A stretch of 64,000 nucleotides of DNA from G963668185 sp965237445 (GTDB lineage Bacteria > Chloroflexota > Dehalococcoidia > Lucifugimonadales > G963668185), in NCBI GenBank assembly GCA_965237445.1, contig OZ250142.1:186001-250000 (forward strand), written 5' to 3'. The translations under genes were made by a program, and so were the position numbers. Below are positions 50,485 through 60,643 of the stretch, one piece after another (the stretch's first letter is position 1; each line of letters opens with the position of its first letter). The notes beneath the pieces were generated by a model. That model was not told the origin of the DNA. It was given only the letters and a program-made list of their open reading frames with translations, and searched no databases.

Positions 50485-51873
50485 ATGCAGACACGCTACA
50501 AGAACGCGCTAGAGAGAGTCATGAGCCTCGCGGACTTTGAGCGCTCTACGCACAGTCCTGAGCACGCGAAGTTCCACCTCGAACGCATGGCCCTTCTCCT
50601 TCAGCAACTGGGCGATCCGCATCTTGGAAGGCGAACAGTCCACGTTGCGGGTACGAAAGGCAAGGGAAGCACGTCCGCCATGATCACTTCGATCTTGTCC
50701 GCAAGCGGCTTCTCGGCGGGCTTCTATACTTCGCCCCATCTGCACCGGACCGTCGAACGTATAAGGGTCGGCCTTGAACCCGTTACGACAGATGAGTTCG
50801 CGGAGTTGGTAGATGATGTCTGGCCCGCCACGGAGTGGACTAGCGAGCACGGCGGTTACGGAGGGGTGACTACCTTCGAGGTCCTTACTGCGATGGCATT
50901 CGTGCACTTCAAGAAGGCAAGCCTTGATTTTCAGGTCATGGAAGTTGGACTGGGCGGTCGGCTGGACGCGACCAATGTCGTAGCGCCTGACGTCTGCGTC
51001 ATCACATCGATTAGCCTGGACCACACTGCGACGTTGGGAGAGACGATTCCTGAGATCGCGAGCGAGAAGGCGGGCATCATTAAGCGCGGCGTCCCGGTTG
51101 TAGCCGCTCCTCAAACCGCGGAGGCGCTCAGCGTCATCGAAGAGGTAGCCCGCGAAAGGGATGCTCCCGTAATCGATGTCGGGAAGAGTCTCTCATGGCG
51201 ACTACAGAAGTCCGGTCCCCAGGGCCAGACCTTCACACTGAGCGGCCTGCACGGCGACTACGACCTGGCTTTGCCGCTGATCGGAGATCATCAACTGGAG
51301 AACGCCGCAGCAGCAGTAGCCGCGGCTGAAACACTGAGCGGCCTCGGACACAACATCACCTCAGAGTCCATAACGAACGGGATTCGTGACGTTAGATGGG
51401 AAGGCAGACTGCAGGTCCTACAGGCCGAACCTCCTCCCGTTGTCGTAGACGGCGCGCACAACCCCTACTCAATGCGTCGCCTTGCGGAAGCCGTAAAGAA
51501 GACCTTTCAATACTCACGCGTTTATGTGGTCTTCGGTGGTCTGATGGGTCACAGTCTTGAAGGTATGCTTGAAGAACTGCAGGCCATTCAACCGGAGATC
51601 GTAGCGGTGAAGTCCCGTCATCCTCGTTCTGCCCCTAGTGCTATAATCGCAGAAGCGGCTAGAGCCCAGGGACTCTCAGTCCTGTTGGAGACTGACGAGG
51701 TAGTGGAAGGTCTTCGCAGGGCCATGGACTTGGCCGACGAGACCTCACTGATTTTGGGAACCGGCTCGCTGTTTGTAACCGCGGAAATCACTGAAGCTTT
51801 AACCGGCATGGAACCGGAACTGTACGAAAACATAGTTCCTCCCAAGTGGGAGGACCGGAGGACAGGCCCCTGA
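50485..51873 (+). CDS. folC: Folylpolyglutamate synthase/dihydrofolate synthase
   Basis: A 462-residue Mur-ligase-family enzyme adding glutamate to folates. ATP loop: VHVAGTKGKGSTSAMITSIL; other motifs: GFYTSPHLHRTVERIRVGLE, FFLD-equivalent FQVMEVGLGGRLDATNVV, DHTATLG and VVDGAHNPYSMRRLAEAV. One protein usually does both DHFS and FPGS activities in bacteria. The stop overlaps the fabF start by one base (TGATG). Confidence 0.92.
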   Translation: MQTRYKNALERVMSLADFERSTHSPEHAKFHLERMALLLQQLGDPHLGRRTVHVAGTKGKGSTSAMITSILSASGFSAGFYTSPHLHRTVERIRVGLEPVTTDEFAELVDDVWPATEWTSEHGGYGGVTTFEVLTAMAFVHFKKASLDFQVMEVGLGGRLDATNVVAPDVCVITSISLDHTATLGETIPEIASEKAGIIKRGVPVVAAPQTAEALSVIEEVARERDAPVIDVGKSLSWRLQKSGPQGQTFTLSGLHGDYDLALPLIGDHQLENAAAAVAAAETLSGLGHNITSESITNGIRDVRWEGRLQVLQAEPPPVVVDGAHNPYSMRRLAEAVKKTFQYSRVYVVFGGLMGHSLEGMLEELQAIQPEIVAVKSRHPRSAPSAIIAEAARAQGLSVLLETDEVVEGLRRAMDLADETSLILGTGSLFVTAEITEALTGMEPELYENIVPPKWEDRRTGP

Positions 51874-53126
51874 TGCGAAACGGGACCAGAAGTAGAGTGG
51901 TCGTCACGGGCATGGGCTTGGTATCTCCGTTGGGCCAGTCTGTCGAAGAGTACTGGGACGGCCTCGTCAACGGCCGGTCCGGTATCGGGCCTTTGACGCT
52001 CTGCGACCCGGCACAGTTTCCCTGCCGAATTGCCGGGGAGGTAACCGGCTTCGATCCCCAGCAGTACGCGGACCGTAAAGATGTCCGCCGGATGGCCAGG
52101 TTCTCGCAGTTGGCGGTAGCCGCTTCCAGCCTCGCCCTCGACGACGCAGGCCTGGATGTTTCGACACTGGATGAAGAGCGCATCGGCGTGGTCATGGGCA
52201 ACGGAAATGGCGGTTTTCCGACAACCGAGCAGAACTCGAAGCTGCTATTCGACCGCGGAGGCATGAGGGTAAGTCCCTTCTTCATACCAATGATCCTGCC
52301 AAACATGGCGGCTGCCAATGTCAGCAGGCTGTTCGGATTGAAGGGTTACAACTCTACGATCACCACGGCATGCGCAGCCGGTACCCACGCCATAGGTGAA
52401 GGGGCCGAGGTCATAAGGCGCGGCGCGGCCGATGCCGTTCTCAGCGGTGGCTGCGAGGCCGGAATATGCCACCTTGGCCTGGGCGGCTTCAACGTCATCA
52501 AGGCCCTGTCACGCCAGAACGACGAGCCTGAACGTGCCAGCCGCCCGTTCGACGCCGACAGGGACGGATTCGTACCGGCGGAAGGTGCGGGCATGGTCGT
52601 GCTTGAAGATATGCACCACGCCCTCGACCGAGGCGCCAACATCCTGGCCGAAGTTGCCGGCTTTGGAGTGTCCGCGGATGCCTTCCACTCAGTGGAGCCG
52701 GACGAAGACGGCAAGGGCGCGGCCCGTGCTATCCGTTGGGCGCTGAAAGACGCCGATATGTCACCGGGCGATATCGACTACATTAACGCCCACGGCACGT
52801 CGACACCCAAGAACGACCTCGTCGAAACGCTCGCCATCAAGCTTGCCCTTGGCGAGCATGCCTATCAAATCCCAATCAGTTCCACAAAGTCCATGATCGG
52901 TCATGCCTTGGGAGCGTCCGGCGCCTTGGAGGGCATCGCGGCCATACTCTCGATCGTCAATGACGAGATTCACCCAACAATCAATCTGGAAACCCCCGAT
53001 CCAGATTGCGACTTGGACTACGTGCCTATCCAGTCCAGGAAGCTGGCAGTCAACACTGCCATGTCCAACAGCTTCGGTTTCGGCGGTCAGAACTCAAGCC
53101 TGATCTTCAAGAGCTTCGAAGAGTAG
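51873..53126 (+). CDS. fabF: 3-oxoacyl-ACP synthase II
   Basis: A 417-residue condensing enzyme elongating acyl-ACP with malonyl-ACP. The Cys-His-His triad is present: TTACAAGTHAIGEG, INAHGTSTPKND and KSMIGHALGASGALEG. The start is VVVTGMGLVSPLGQS after a short N-terminus; the ATG at 51873 overlaps the folC stop. It lies apart from the plsX-fabG-fabL cluster at 41-44 kb. Confidence 0.94.
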   Translation: MRNGTRSRVVVTGMGLVSPLGQSVEEYWDGLVNGRSGIGPLTLCDPAQFPCRIAGEVTGFDPQQYADRKDVRRMARFSQLAVAASSLALDDAGLDVSTLDEERIGVVMGNGNGGFPTTEQNSKLLFDRGGMRVSPFFIPMILPNMAAANVSRLFGLKGYNSTITTACAAGTHAIGEGAEVIRRGAADAVLSGGCEAGICHLGLGGFNVIKALSRQNDEPERASRPFDADRDGFVPAEGAGMVVLEDMHHALDRGANILAEVAGFGVSADAFHSVEPDEDGKGAARAIRWALKDADMSPGDIDYINAHGTSTPKNDLVETLAIKLALGEHAYQIPISSTKSMIGHALGASGALEGIAAILSIVNDEIHPTINLETPDPDCDLDYVPIQSRKLAVNTAMSNSFGFGGQNSSLIFKSFEE

Positions 53127-53192
53127 CCAACCCTCGTCTCTCGACGGTCGCTGGCCGCCCATTGGTGAGTCGCCGGAGCCTTCCCTTACTGC

Positions 53193-54536
53193 TTAGGTCC
53201 GACTTCCAAGTATCCGCAGCAACGCGTACCCGATCGTTCCGGACAGTATCGATCCTCCCAGCACTCCGAGCTTGGCAAAGTCCACAAGCGCATCGTGATC
53301 GAATGCGATGTTCGAGATGAAAATAGACACGGTGAAACCTATTCCGCCCAGGAATCCCACGCCCAGGACCTGCCACCACGTTACTCCAGCCGGCAGTCTG
53401 CCCAGACCCGATCTAACTACCAGCCAGGTCATGCTGAAGATGCCCACAGCGTTACCAACCGGAAGCGCCACCAGTATGGCGAGCGTAACGCCGCTTTCCG
53501 CCGCCGCAGTCAGAGCTTCGGCTGAGAACACTATGCCCGCGTTGGCCAGGGCGAACAGCGGGAGTATGACAACGCTCGTCCACGGATGCACCGAGCGCTC
53601 CAACCGTTCCATCGGTCCCTCTGTGCCCTGGCTGAGCTTTTCGATAGACGCAACTATGGTTTCAGCCCGGTCCTCGTCCCCTACATCCATTGCTGCCCTG
53701 AAATCCACCAGCAGTTCGTCAACCGCGGCCGCATACCTCTGTCGGCGCAGATAAGGCTCGGACGGAGTGATTGCCGCCATCATCACGCCTGCCAGGGTGG
53801 CGTGGATGCCAGATTCCAGCAGGAACTGCCACATTAAGATGCTGACAATCACATAGAAGCCCATCGATTGAATGCCAGCCCGAATGAACACGGCCATGCT
53901 CAGAAAGAGGGCAATCGCAAGGCCGAGATCGATCCAGTGGATCGTCTCCGTGTAGAAGACCGCAATAACCGCGATAGCGCCTAGGTCGTCCGCCACCGCA
54001 AGGCCCAAAAGAAAGATTCGCAATTGGGACGGCAGGCTTCGCCCAAGCAGGCCGAGCACGCCCAATGCAAACGCGATGTCGGTGGCTATGGGGATGCCCC
54101 AGCCGGCGGCGCCCTCCCCAGTGCCGTTGAAGGCAAAGTAGATCAGCGCCGGTGTGACCATGCCCCCAACTGCCGCGGCCGCTGGCAGGACGGCCTTTCG
54201 GAAGTCCGTGAGCTCACCGTGCATCAGCTCCCGCTTGATCTCGAGGCCAACGACGAAGAAGAACACCGCCATCAGGCCGTCGTTGACGAGATGCTCAAGG
54301 TCCTCCGACACGCTGAACACGAACACGTCGAACGATATCGTCGTGTGCCAGAAGTTGAAGTACGACTCAGACCATGGTGAGTTGACCCAGCCCATGGCCG
54401 CCGCAGCGGCCAGGAGCAGGACAATCGCTCCCGTCTGCTCAGTGTGGATGAACGCCTGAGCCGGGAGTCGGACAGCGTCGAGAAAGTAAGAGGGTTCGGT
54501 CAGCGCCCTTCTAAGTTCTCGCGATCTTTCGATCAA
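53193..54536 (-). CDS. nhaA: Na+/H+ antiporter NhaA
   Basis: A 447-residue membrane protein of about 12 helices, exchanging Na+ (or Li+) for H+. Signature stretches: FFFVVGLEIKRELMHGEL, PIATDIAFALGVLGLLG and LAVADDLGAIAVIAVFYT, the last holding the paired Asp of the ion site. A 60-residue loop between helices carries DFRAAMDVGDEDRAETIVAS, longer than in E. coli. The start is a TTG at 54536, with GGGAG nine bases upstream. It converges with fabF. Confidence 0.93.
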   Translation of the reverse strand: MIERSRELRRALTEPSYFLDAVRLPAQAFIHTEQTGAIVLLLAAAAAMGWVNSPWSESYFNFWHTTISFDVFVFSVSEDLEHLVNDGLMAVFFFVVGLEIKRELMHGELTDFRKAVLPAAAAVGGMVTPALIYFAFNGTGEGAAGWGIPIATDIAFALGVLGLLGRSLPSQLRIFLLGLAVADDLGAIAVIAVFYTETIHWIDLGLAIALFLSMAVFIRAGIQSMGFYVIVSILMWQFLLESGIHATLAGVMMAAITPSEPYLRRQRYAAAVDELLVDFRAAMDVGDEDRAETIVASIEKLSQGTEGPMERLERSVHPWTSVVILPLFALANAGIVFSAEALTAAAESGVTLAILVALPVGNAVGIFSMTWLVVRSGLGRLPAGVTWWQVLGVGFLGGIGFTVSIFISNIAFDHDALVDFAKLGVLGGSILSGTIGYALLRILGSRT

Positions 54537-54740
54537 CCTGCAGACTCCCAGTTCACATCACCGAATACGTTAAGACCTGCGAAGGCGGCCTAGTCAACGG
54601 CCGCCTCCAATATCCTAACGTCTGCCGCCATTGAGTATCACCGGATTCAGAAGTCCCGCCCTTCCCATATCATCAAAGCCAGCCTCTGACCGGTATAAGA
54701 TGCAGCGCACCGGCAGGCATTAGCGAAGGAGGATGAGGCC

Positions 54741-55865
54741 TTGGCTGCGAACGGTTCCAGCGAGCATAAGGTCGCGTTGCTGATTGGCACCCACAAGGGC
54801 GCCTTCATAGCGAGCAGCGACGAAACACGCCGCGCCTGGGACGTCTCGGACTTGATGATCCCGGGCGCCGATGTCTTCCATTTGGCGTACGACAGCAACA
54901 CGGGCAGATTGCTGGCCGCCGTGAACCATCCGGTCTACGGTCCCGAGATCTACCTCAGCCATAACTTCGGAGAGAGTTGGCAGTCTACCGAGAGCCCACC
55001 AAGATTCCCGAAAGACACGGGACTTACGCTGCAACGTGTCTGGCACGTTCTGCCGGGCAGACCCAACGAGCCGGGCGTCGTGTACCTGGGAGTGGAGCCC
55101 GCTGCGCTGTTCCGCAGCGAAGACGGGGGCGACACCTGGCAGGACGTGAGGGGGCTAACGGAGCACTCGACCAGAGACGTGTGGTTCCCAGGCGCTGGCG
55201 GCCTGATATTGCACAGCACCGTCCTCGATCACGCCCGTCCAGAACGTATGTGGGTCGGCATCTCTGCGGCCGGAGTGTTTCGCACCGAGGACGCTGGAGA
55301 GTCCTGGCAGCCCGCCAACACCAACGTGAGAGCGGACTTCCTGCCAAACAGGCATCCCGACGTCGGTCAATGCCCTCACAAGTTACTGGGCTTCGCTGAG
55401 GCCCCAGGACTGCTGTACCAGCAGAACCACTGCGGCGTGTACCGATCCGACAGCGGCGGAGATCACTGGGAGGACATATCCGAGGGCCTGCCATCCAGGT
55501 TTGGTCTGCCCTTGGCAGTCCATCCGCGCGACACAGCCACAGCCTACGTCTTGCCCGAAGACAGCGCCACGGGCGATGAGCTCGGAGGCGCCTACAGGTT
55601 CGTTCCGGACGGACGGTTCAGAGTCTTCCGGACGAATGACAAAGGCAGCAACTGGGAGGGTCTGTCAAATGGCCTGCCGCAGCGCAAGGTGTATCTGCAT
55701 GCAATGCGCGAGGCCTTGGCAACGGACGCTTGCGATCCCGCGGGCGTCTACGTGGCAACCACCAGCGGCCAGATCTTTCACAGCGCGGACGAAGGCGATA
55801 GCTGGGACCTGCTGATCGACAGCCTGCCGCCGGTCAATTCAGTGGAAGTCGCACTCATCGACTGA
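54741..55865 (+). CDS. BNR/Asp-box beta-propeller protein
   Basis: A 374-residue protein with six Asp-box-like repeats: LSHNFGESW, RSEDGGDTW, RTEDAGESW, RSDSGGDHW, RTNDKGSNW and HSADEGDSW. This gives a sialidase/VPS10-type six-bladed propeller. No signal peptide is visible and the catalytic Arg triad of sialidases is not evident, so enzymatic function is uncertain. The start is a TTG at 54741 with AAGGAGG upstream. Stand-alone gene. Confidence 0.82.
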   Translation: MAANGSSEHKVALLIGTHKGAFIASSDETRRAWDVSDLMIPGADVFHLAYDSNTGRLLAAVNHPVYGPEIYLSHNFGESWQSTESPPRFPKDTGLTLQRVWHVLPGRPNEPGVVYLGVEPAALFRSEDGGDTWQDVRGLTEHSTRDVWFPGAGGLILHSTVLDHARPERMWVGISAAGVFRTEDAGESWQPANTNVRADFLPNRHPDVGQCPHKLLGFAEAPGLLYQQNHCGVYRSDSGGDHWEDISEGLPSRFGLPLAVHPRDTATAYVLPEDSATGDELGGAYRFVPDGRFRVFRTNDKGSNWEGLSNGLPQRKVYLHAMREALATDACDPAGVYVATTSGQIFHSADEGDSWDLLIDSLPPVNSVEVALID

Positions 55866-56134
55866 TCCGCGCAGGCCGCCCACGAGGCAGAAAGCTGAGG
55901 TGCCGTTGGCGGTTCCTTCCTCCTGCCTCTACCGTAACGAGATGGCCAAATCGACTTGACCTCGTCCTCAGTAGGCAAGATCCCCTCTGTTGCCCCGATG
56001 GCGCCCATCATCTCAGAGAAATTCGGAGGTCATGCCGGGCCTAAATTCAGATGCACTACCCTAAGAACTGTCTGCTCTTCCCGCTCATCACCCAATCGGT
56101 CCATTCACCGTGAAGACAGGCATGACGACGCTCG

Positions 56135-57910
56135 TCAGCGCCTCCCAAACTCCCGTTCAACGTGCGCAGTACTCATGAAGATCATCGTCGGCCTCCCATG
56201 AGGACATGTGTGAGGCTGGACGCAGTTTTCCAACTGACGCGTTAGCTCGGATATCTCGTCAATGCTGAGCACCCTTCCGGCCCGGATAGCTTTATGGCAC
56301 GCAATCGAGTAAGCAGCCCGTTCCTCCCAGGATTCCCACTCCCGTCCTTCCGCTATCAGGTCGAGTATGTCCAGAAATGCAGTGGCCGGATCGCCCTCGT
56401 CCAGGAGGCTGGGCACCCGTCTGAGAAGGACCGACTCCGGTCCGAATGCCTCTATCTCAAATCCAACACTAACCAACGCATCTCGATGCTCTGTCAGCAG
56501 CTCCTGCTGCCGCAGGCTCAGGTCCACGGTTGCAGGCTCCAGAAGCGCCTGGCTCGGCGATTGCCTGGACTTCGCAGCCTCTCGCACCTGCTCGAAGACT
56601 ACGCGCTCGTGCGCCGCGTGCTGGTCGATCAGGTACACGCCGTCCGGACCATCCGCGACGATGTATGTGGTCTGCACCTGGCCCAACGGCCGCAGCACAG
56701 GCAGGGCTCTCTTGGGCGTAAGGCTTGCCGCAGGGTCGAGTGGTAAGGGCTCATCCCTCCCCGTCGCAGCGGGTCGTCTCAGCGCATCCGGCCAAAATGG
56801 CGCCGTCATTGTGTGCGGTGTCTCTGCCGTTGGCGAGTGAGGTTTGGTTGACGTCGAAGGCGAAGGTACCGGCGAGAGCGCCGTTAGCGTTCTCCTCACG
56901 GTCCCCTGTACGGCCCTGAACGCCTCCCCGGACCTCGTAAACCTGACTTCCGTCTTCGCCGGATGGATGTTTACGTCCAGTTCATCGTATGGCACGGCGA
57001 GGTTTACCACGGCCAGCGGGTATCGTCGCTCTCCAAGGAATCCATGGTAAGCCTGCTCGATGGCCTGCATCACCATGCGGCTCTGGACCCAGCGGCGGTT
57101 CACGAACACACTCACGTACGCTCGGCTGGCCCTGTCCAGCGACGGAGGGCCTGTCAGGCCCCAGACGAATGGCCCGCCTCTGCCGCCTGCGTCCGGAGAC
57201 AGCTCCAGAAGGGCCTCCGCTACCTCCAGCGAGTACACAGCGGCCACAACCTCGCGTAGGTCTCCCGAGCCGGAAGTCTCGAACCTTCTTGAACCTGTGG
57301 AGGCCAGTCGGAAACGTACCTCCGGATAGGCCATGGCATACCGGGTCAACAGCGCGTGGATGCGAGACGCCTCCGTTGCCTCCGTCCTGAGAAACTTTCG
57401 CCTGGCAGGAAAGTTGCGGAAGAGATGGCGGATGGACACCGTGGTCCCACGGGGCACTCCTTCGGGGACGAGCCGCACAGTCTCGCCTTCCACCACCTCC
57501 AGACGCGTGCCGGTATCGTCCGTTCCTGTGCGAGTGACGATCGTGAACTCAGACACGGCCGCGATGCTCGGCAGGGCTTCTCCGCGAAACCCCAGCGTAG
57601 AAATGGAGTCCAGGTCCGAAGAGGAGGTTACCTTGCTGGTGGCAAATCTCTGCACCGCAAGCTCAACCTGGTCCGGCGAAATCCCCGTGCCATTGTCGGA
57701 GACACGGATAGATTCCATTCCGCCCCGCGATACTTCGACCGTGATCTCCAGGGCGCCCGCGTCAAGCGAGTTCTCGACCAGCTCCTTGACTACTGAAGCG
57801 GGCCGCTCAACCACCTCCCCGGCCGCGATCTTGGACGCTAGTTCCGCCGGGAGGACCTTGATCTGCCGGCCGGATTCCCTCGGCGCGGCGGGTGTGGATC
57901 TCTCTATCAT
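56135..57910 (-). CDS. mutL: DNA mismatch repair protein MutL (endonuclease type)
   Basis: A 591-residue MutL. The N-terminal GHKL ATPase has IAAGEVVERPASVVKELVEN, DNGTGI and STLGFRGEALPSIAA. The C-terminal domain has the metal-binding endonuclease motif DQHAAHERVVFE, plus ACHKAIRAG and CPHGRP, so it should nick DNA itself, as in organisms without MutH. mutS is not in the window. The gene is alone on its strand; the next gene downstream on the map is the leftward HAD gene 63 bases away. Confidence 0.93.
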   Translation of the reverse strand: MIERSTPAAPRESGRQIKVLPAELASKIAAGEVVERPASVVKELVENSLDAGALEITVEVSRGGMESIRVSDNGTGISPDQVELAVQRFATSKVTSSSDLDSISTLGFRGEALPSIAAVSEFTIVTRTGTDDTGTRLEVVEGETVRLVPEGVPRGTTVSIRHLFRNFPARRKFLRTEATEASRIHALLTRYAMAYPEVRFRLASTGSRRFETSGSGDLREVVAAVYSLEVAEALLELSPDAGGRGGPFVWGLTGPPSLDRASRAYVSVFVNRRWVQSRMVMQAIEQAYHGFLGERRYPLAVVNLAVPYDELDVNIHPAKTEVRFTRSGEAFRAVQGTVRRTLTALSPVPSPSTSTKPHSPTAETPHTMTAPFWPDALRRPAATGRDEPLPLDPAASLTPKRALPVLRPLGQVQTTYIVADGPDGVYLIDQHAAHERVVFEQVREAAKSRQSPSQALLEPATVDLSLRQQELLTEHRDALVSVGFEIEAFGPESVLLRRVPSLLDEGDPATAFLDILDLIAEGREWESWEERAAYSIACHKAIRAGRVLSIDEISELTRQLENCVQPHTCPHGRPTMIFMSTAHVEREFGRR

Positions 57911-57973
57911 GCTCCCACGTCCATCATGTGACCGCGCGATGGGGTTGCAGCAGCAGGCCGCTGCGAGAATGCG

Positions 57974-58408
57974 TCAGGCTGGGCGGCCACCATTGGGCTG
58001 CCGGAACATCGAGTCGGGCGACGCGCCGGTTCGGGCATACTCGTCTATCACCTGGTACACGCGCTCCATCTCGCCATCCAACGCAGACGGGAAATAGTAT
58101 GGACGTATCACGGTACCCCCAAACACGCCGACGATCTCCGGATAGTCGTCAATCACAAAGTCCGGCCTTACCGTCACTTTGAACCGCGTCAGGCCTGCCT
58201 CGAAGTCGTTGATGGGCTTCTCGAACACACCGCTCACGTAGCCTTGAAGCTGGTGACGCTCCACGTCCGAGGTGCGGTCTCCCACGCCGGACCAGATGAA
58301 CAGCGTGTGCCCGTCCTGCACGAGCCGGCCGAACACGTCGCAGGTTCCTGGCCGCAGGCTTCCATCCACGCCTTGGATCGTGTAGTCGACGTCGAAGAAT
58401 ATGTTCAA
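57974..58408 (-). CDS. HAD-like hydrolase, small
   Basis: A 144-residue HAD-superfamily-like protein. Motif I is FFDVDYTIQG, with the nucleophile Asp and the following Asp; motif II is LFIWSGVGDRT, motif IV DFVIDDYPEIV. The cap domain is absent, so it belongs to the small-cap group; substrate unknown. The TTG at 58408 overlaps the upstream gene's TGA (TTGA), showing coupling to the NYN gene. Confidence 0.72.
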   Translation of the reverse strand: MNIFFDVDYTIQGVDGSLRPGTCDVFGRLVQDGHTLFIWSGVGDRTSDVERHQLQGYVSGVFEKPINDFEAGLTRFKVTVRPDFVIDDYPEIVGVFGGTVIRPYYFPSALDGEMERVYQVIDEYARTGASPDSMFRQPNGGRPA

Positions 58409-59421
58409 CGTGTCTCTTGGCGGACGACCGTATCCTTCGCGTCTGTCGTCATTTCATACCGCCGGGGCCTGCGGTTCGGGTTGGGCTCCGTTACGCCGCG
58501 TTCCTTGAGAAGCGGCAGGATCGAGTTTGCGAACTTGGTCCCGAACCCCGAAGGGCTTGACCTCGCCAGACTGTGGTCTGGCCATATCCTCTTCACGATC
58601 TTTTGGCAGTCGCCGCTCCCGAAGAATCCGACTGGCACCTCCCTGATTATCGTCTCCACCATCTGGCCCATCACGCGCCCGTTGCGTCTCTCGTCATCCG
58701 CCTTGCTCCTAGTCCGCTGCCTGCACACCGCCGGAGTGGTCGCTGCAGTGCGGGCGGGCCTCGGAGCCGTCTGCGCGACGCGCGAAGGTCTGGCGGCGGC
58801 TTGCGAAGGCCTCGCGGCGGCTTGCGAAGGCCTCGCGGCAGCCGTCGATGTACGGACAGATGCGGCCGGCTCAGAGGCGGTCCTCCTCCCACTCGGAAAC
58901 TTTATGGTGTATACGTGATCATTGGGGAAATAGTCCCTGATGGTCCCTGAGCGAGTGTCCTTCCGGTCCGTAAGCACCCAGGTAAACGGAGCCTTGCGGC
59001 CGTCCCCTCCCGACTCTTCGTGGATCTCCTTTACCTTCGCGTAGAGACCAATGAAGTCGCTGTCGTCACTCAGAACCACCACCCAGTTGGCACGCCTTAA
59101 CATCATGTCGGAGAGCGCGTCCATCGCTATCGACATGTCGGCAGCGTTCTTTGACGGGTGAAAGCTGTAGTGCTGTATTCCCTTGACCACTACAGCCAGA
59201 CTCGGAAACTGGCTCTTTGCCCACATCTCCCACAGGTCCAGGTTCTCGGCTCTGACGTAAAGGCATAGCCTCCCGGCTGATGGGATGGAAGACGGCCAAT
59301 TCCTGATCAGGTCTTCCATAACAGCCTGAGCGCCGTCGCGTAGGTTATCTACATCAACGTAAAGCGCGGACCTGTCGCTTGACTTGGAGGGGGAGTCCTG
59401 TTTTATGAGGCGTTGAAGCAA
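58405..59421 (-). CDS. NYN-domain (PIN-like) putative nuclease
   Basis: A 338-residue protein. The N-terminal NYN domain (residues about 15-160) has ALYVDVDNLRDG, NAADMSIAMDAL and VVVLSDDSDFIGLYAKV, three acidic clusters typical of NYN/LabA-type RNases. A low-complexity Ala/Arg/Pro/Ser linker follows with a 7-residue unit (RPSQAAA) repeated about three times, then a basic C-terminal domain (QMVETIIREVPVGFFG, WPDHSLARSSPSGFGTKF) resembling an OST-HTH/LOTUS-like end. Substrate unknown. Confidence 0.82.
   Translation of the reverse strand: MLQRLIKQDSPSKSSDRSALYVDVDNLRDGAQAVMEDLIRNWPSSIPSAGRLCLYVRAENLDLWEMWAKSQFPSLAVVVKGIQHYSFHPSKNAADMSIAMDALSDMMLRRANWVVVLSDDSDFIGLYAKVKEIHEESGGDGRKAPFTWVLTDRKDTRSGTIRDYFPNDHVYTIKFPSGRRTASEPAASVRTSTAAARPSQAAARPSQAAARPSRVAQTAPRPARTAATTPAVCRQRTRSKADDERRNGRVMGQMVETIIREVPVGFFGSGDCQKIVKRIWPDHSLARSSPSGFGTKFANSILPLLKERGVTEPNPNRRPRRYEMTTDAKDTVVRQETR
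58781..58843 (-). repeat. 21-bp tandem repeat in NYN linker
   Basis: Three 21-bp units (58781-58801, 58802-58822, 58823-58843), with copies 2 and 3 nearly identical, encoding Arg-Pro-Ser-Gln-Ala-Ala-Ala-type heptads. Confidence 0.75.
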
Positions 59422-59674
59422 TCGCCCTCAGCTTTTCGCTTGTAATCGATACTCAAATCGGATTTTATCAGGCCGCACGCTTCCGGTCATCTCCGCATGG
59501 ACCCAGTTTGCCGGATCTTCTTGAATTGTGTGACACGAAGAATCTCTATTGGGTTGGTGAGCCTTGGCGAAAATGCACATGCTAAGCTTACGTGGGTGCG
59601 GCCGCATCGTACCCTTACCAACGGATCACTGATGGCCGTATGCGACTATTAGAAACACATTGTGCGAGGAAGCT

Positions 59675-60643
59675 GTGCAACTGAGAAGACCGGACGTGGG
59701 AGATATCCGTAACGCAAGCAGACGGATCTCCCCTTACATCACTAGGACTCCACTTCACCGATACCCTTCACTGGAGCGTCTCCTCGGCGCCGCCCAGGTC
59801 CACGTCAAGCACGAGAACTACCAGAGGCTGGGCGCATTCAAAATGCGAGGCGGCTTGAACCTCATTTCGCAGATGTCCTCCGAGGAGCGGTCCATGGGCG
59901 TCATATCAGCGTCCACCGGCAACCACGGTCAGTCCATCGCTTTCGCCGCGCGGGAATTCGGCGCCTCGGCCACCATCGTCGTGCCCGAAGGGGCAAACCC
60001 TGGCAAGGTACAGGCCATGCAGGACCTGGGCGCCACGGTGGTGTTCCACGGCGACAACTTCGACGACGCTAGGGAGCACGTTGAACGCGTCTCCCGTGAA
60101 GAGGGTCTGCGGTACATCCACTCGGCCAATGAGCCCGCGCTCATTGAGGGAGTCGCCACTTACGCCCTCGAGATCATGGAAGACCTCCCGGACGTGGACA
60201 CGATGTTCGTGCCCATCGGAGGTGGCAGCGCCGCCTGCGGCGCGTGCATAGCCGCCAAGGGTATCAGCCCGTCGGTCCGCGTCGTCGGTGTACAGGCGGA
60301 GGCGGCCCAGGCGGCTTACCTGTCCTGGAAGTCGGGCCGTTTGGAGAGCGCGCCCATGCGCACCCGTGCGGAAGGGCTTGCGACGGCTCTTGGCTTCGAG
60401 TACACGGTCGGCATTCTGCGAGACCTGTTAGACGATTTCGTGCTCGTGTCTGAGGAAGAGTTGGACCAGGCCGTGGCGCTTCACCTCGAACTGACCCACG
60501 ACCTCGCAGAGCACGCCGGTGCGGCTTCTCTGGCAGGCGCGTTAAAACGCAAGGACGAGCTTGAAGGCAGGAACGTCGTGCTGGTACTCAGCGGCGGTAA
60601 CATCTCCATGGACCACCTCAGGGGTGCGCTGGCAGCTTGCTGA
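59675..60643 (+). CDS. Threonine/serine dehydratase-like enzyme (PLP fold II)
   Basis: A 322-residue enzyme resembling catabolic threonine ammonia-lyase/serine racemase. PLP lysine in RLGAFKMRGGLN; phosphate loop VPIGGGSAACG; STGNHGQSIAFAA; C-terminal VVLVLSGGNISMDHL. There is no C-terminal regulatory ACT domain, unlike biosynthetic IlvA. It would deaminate threonine or serine, or racemise serine. The GTG at 59675 has GAGGA just upstream; the frame runs 15 bases further. It ends overlapping the convergent pyrD by 26 bases. Confidence 0.83.
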   Translation: MQLRRPDVGDIRNASRRISPYITRTPLHRYPSLERLLGAAQVHVKHENYQRLGAFKMRGGLNLISQMSSEERSMGVISASTGNHGQSIAFAAREFGASATIVVPEGANPGKVQAMQDLGATVVFHGDNFDDAREHVERVSREEGLRYIHSANEPALIEGVATYALEIMEDLPDVDTMFVPIGGGSAACGACIAAKGISPSVRVVGVQAEAAQAAYLSWKSGRLESAPMRTRAEGLATALGFEYTVGILRDLLDDFVLVSEEELDQAVALHLELTHDLAEHAGAASLAGALKRKDELEGRNVVLVLSGGNISMDHLRGALAAC

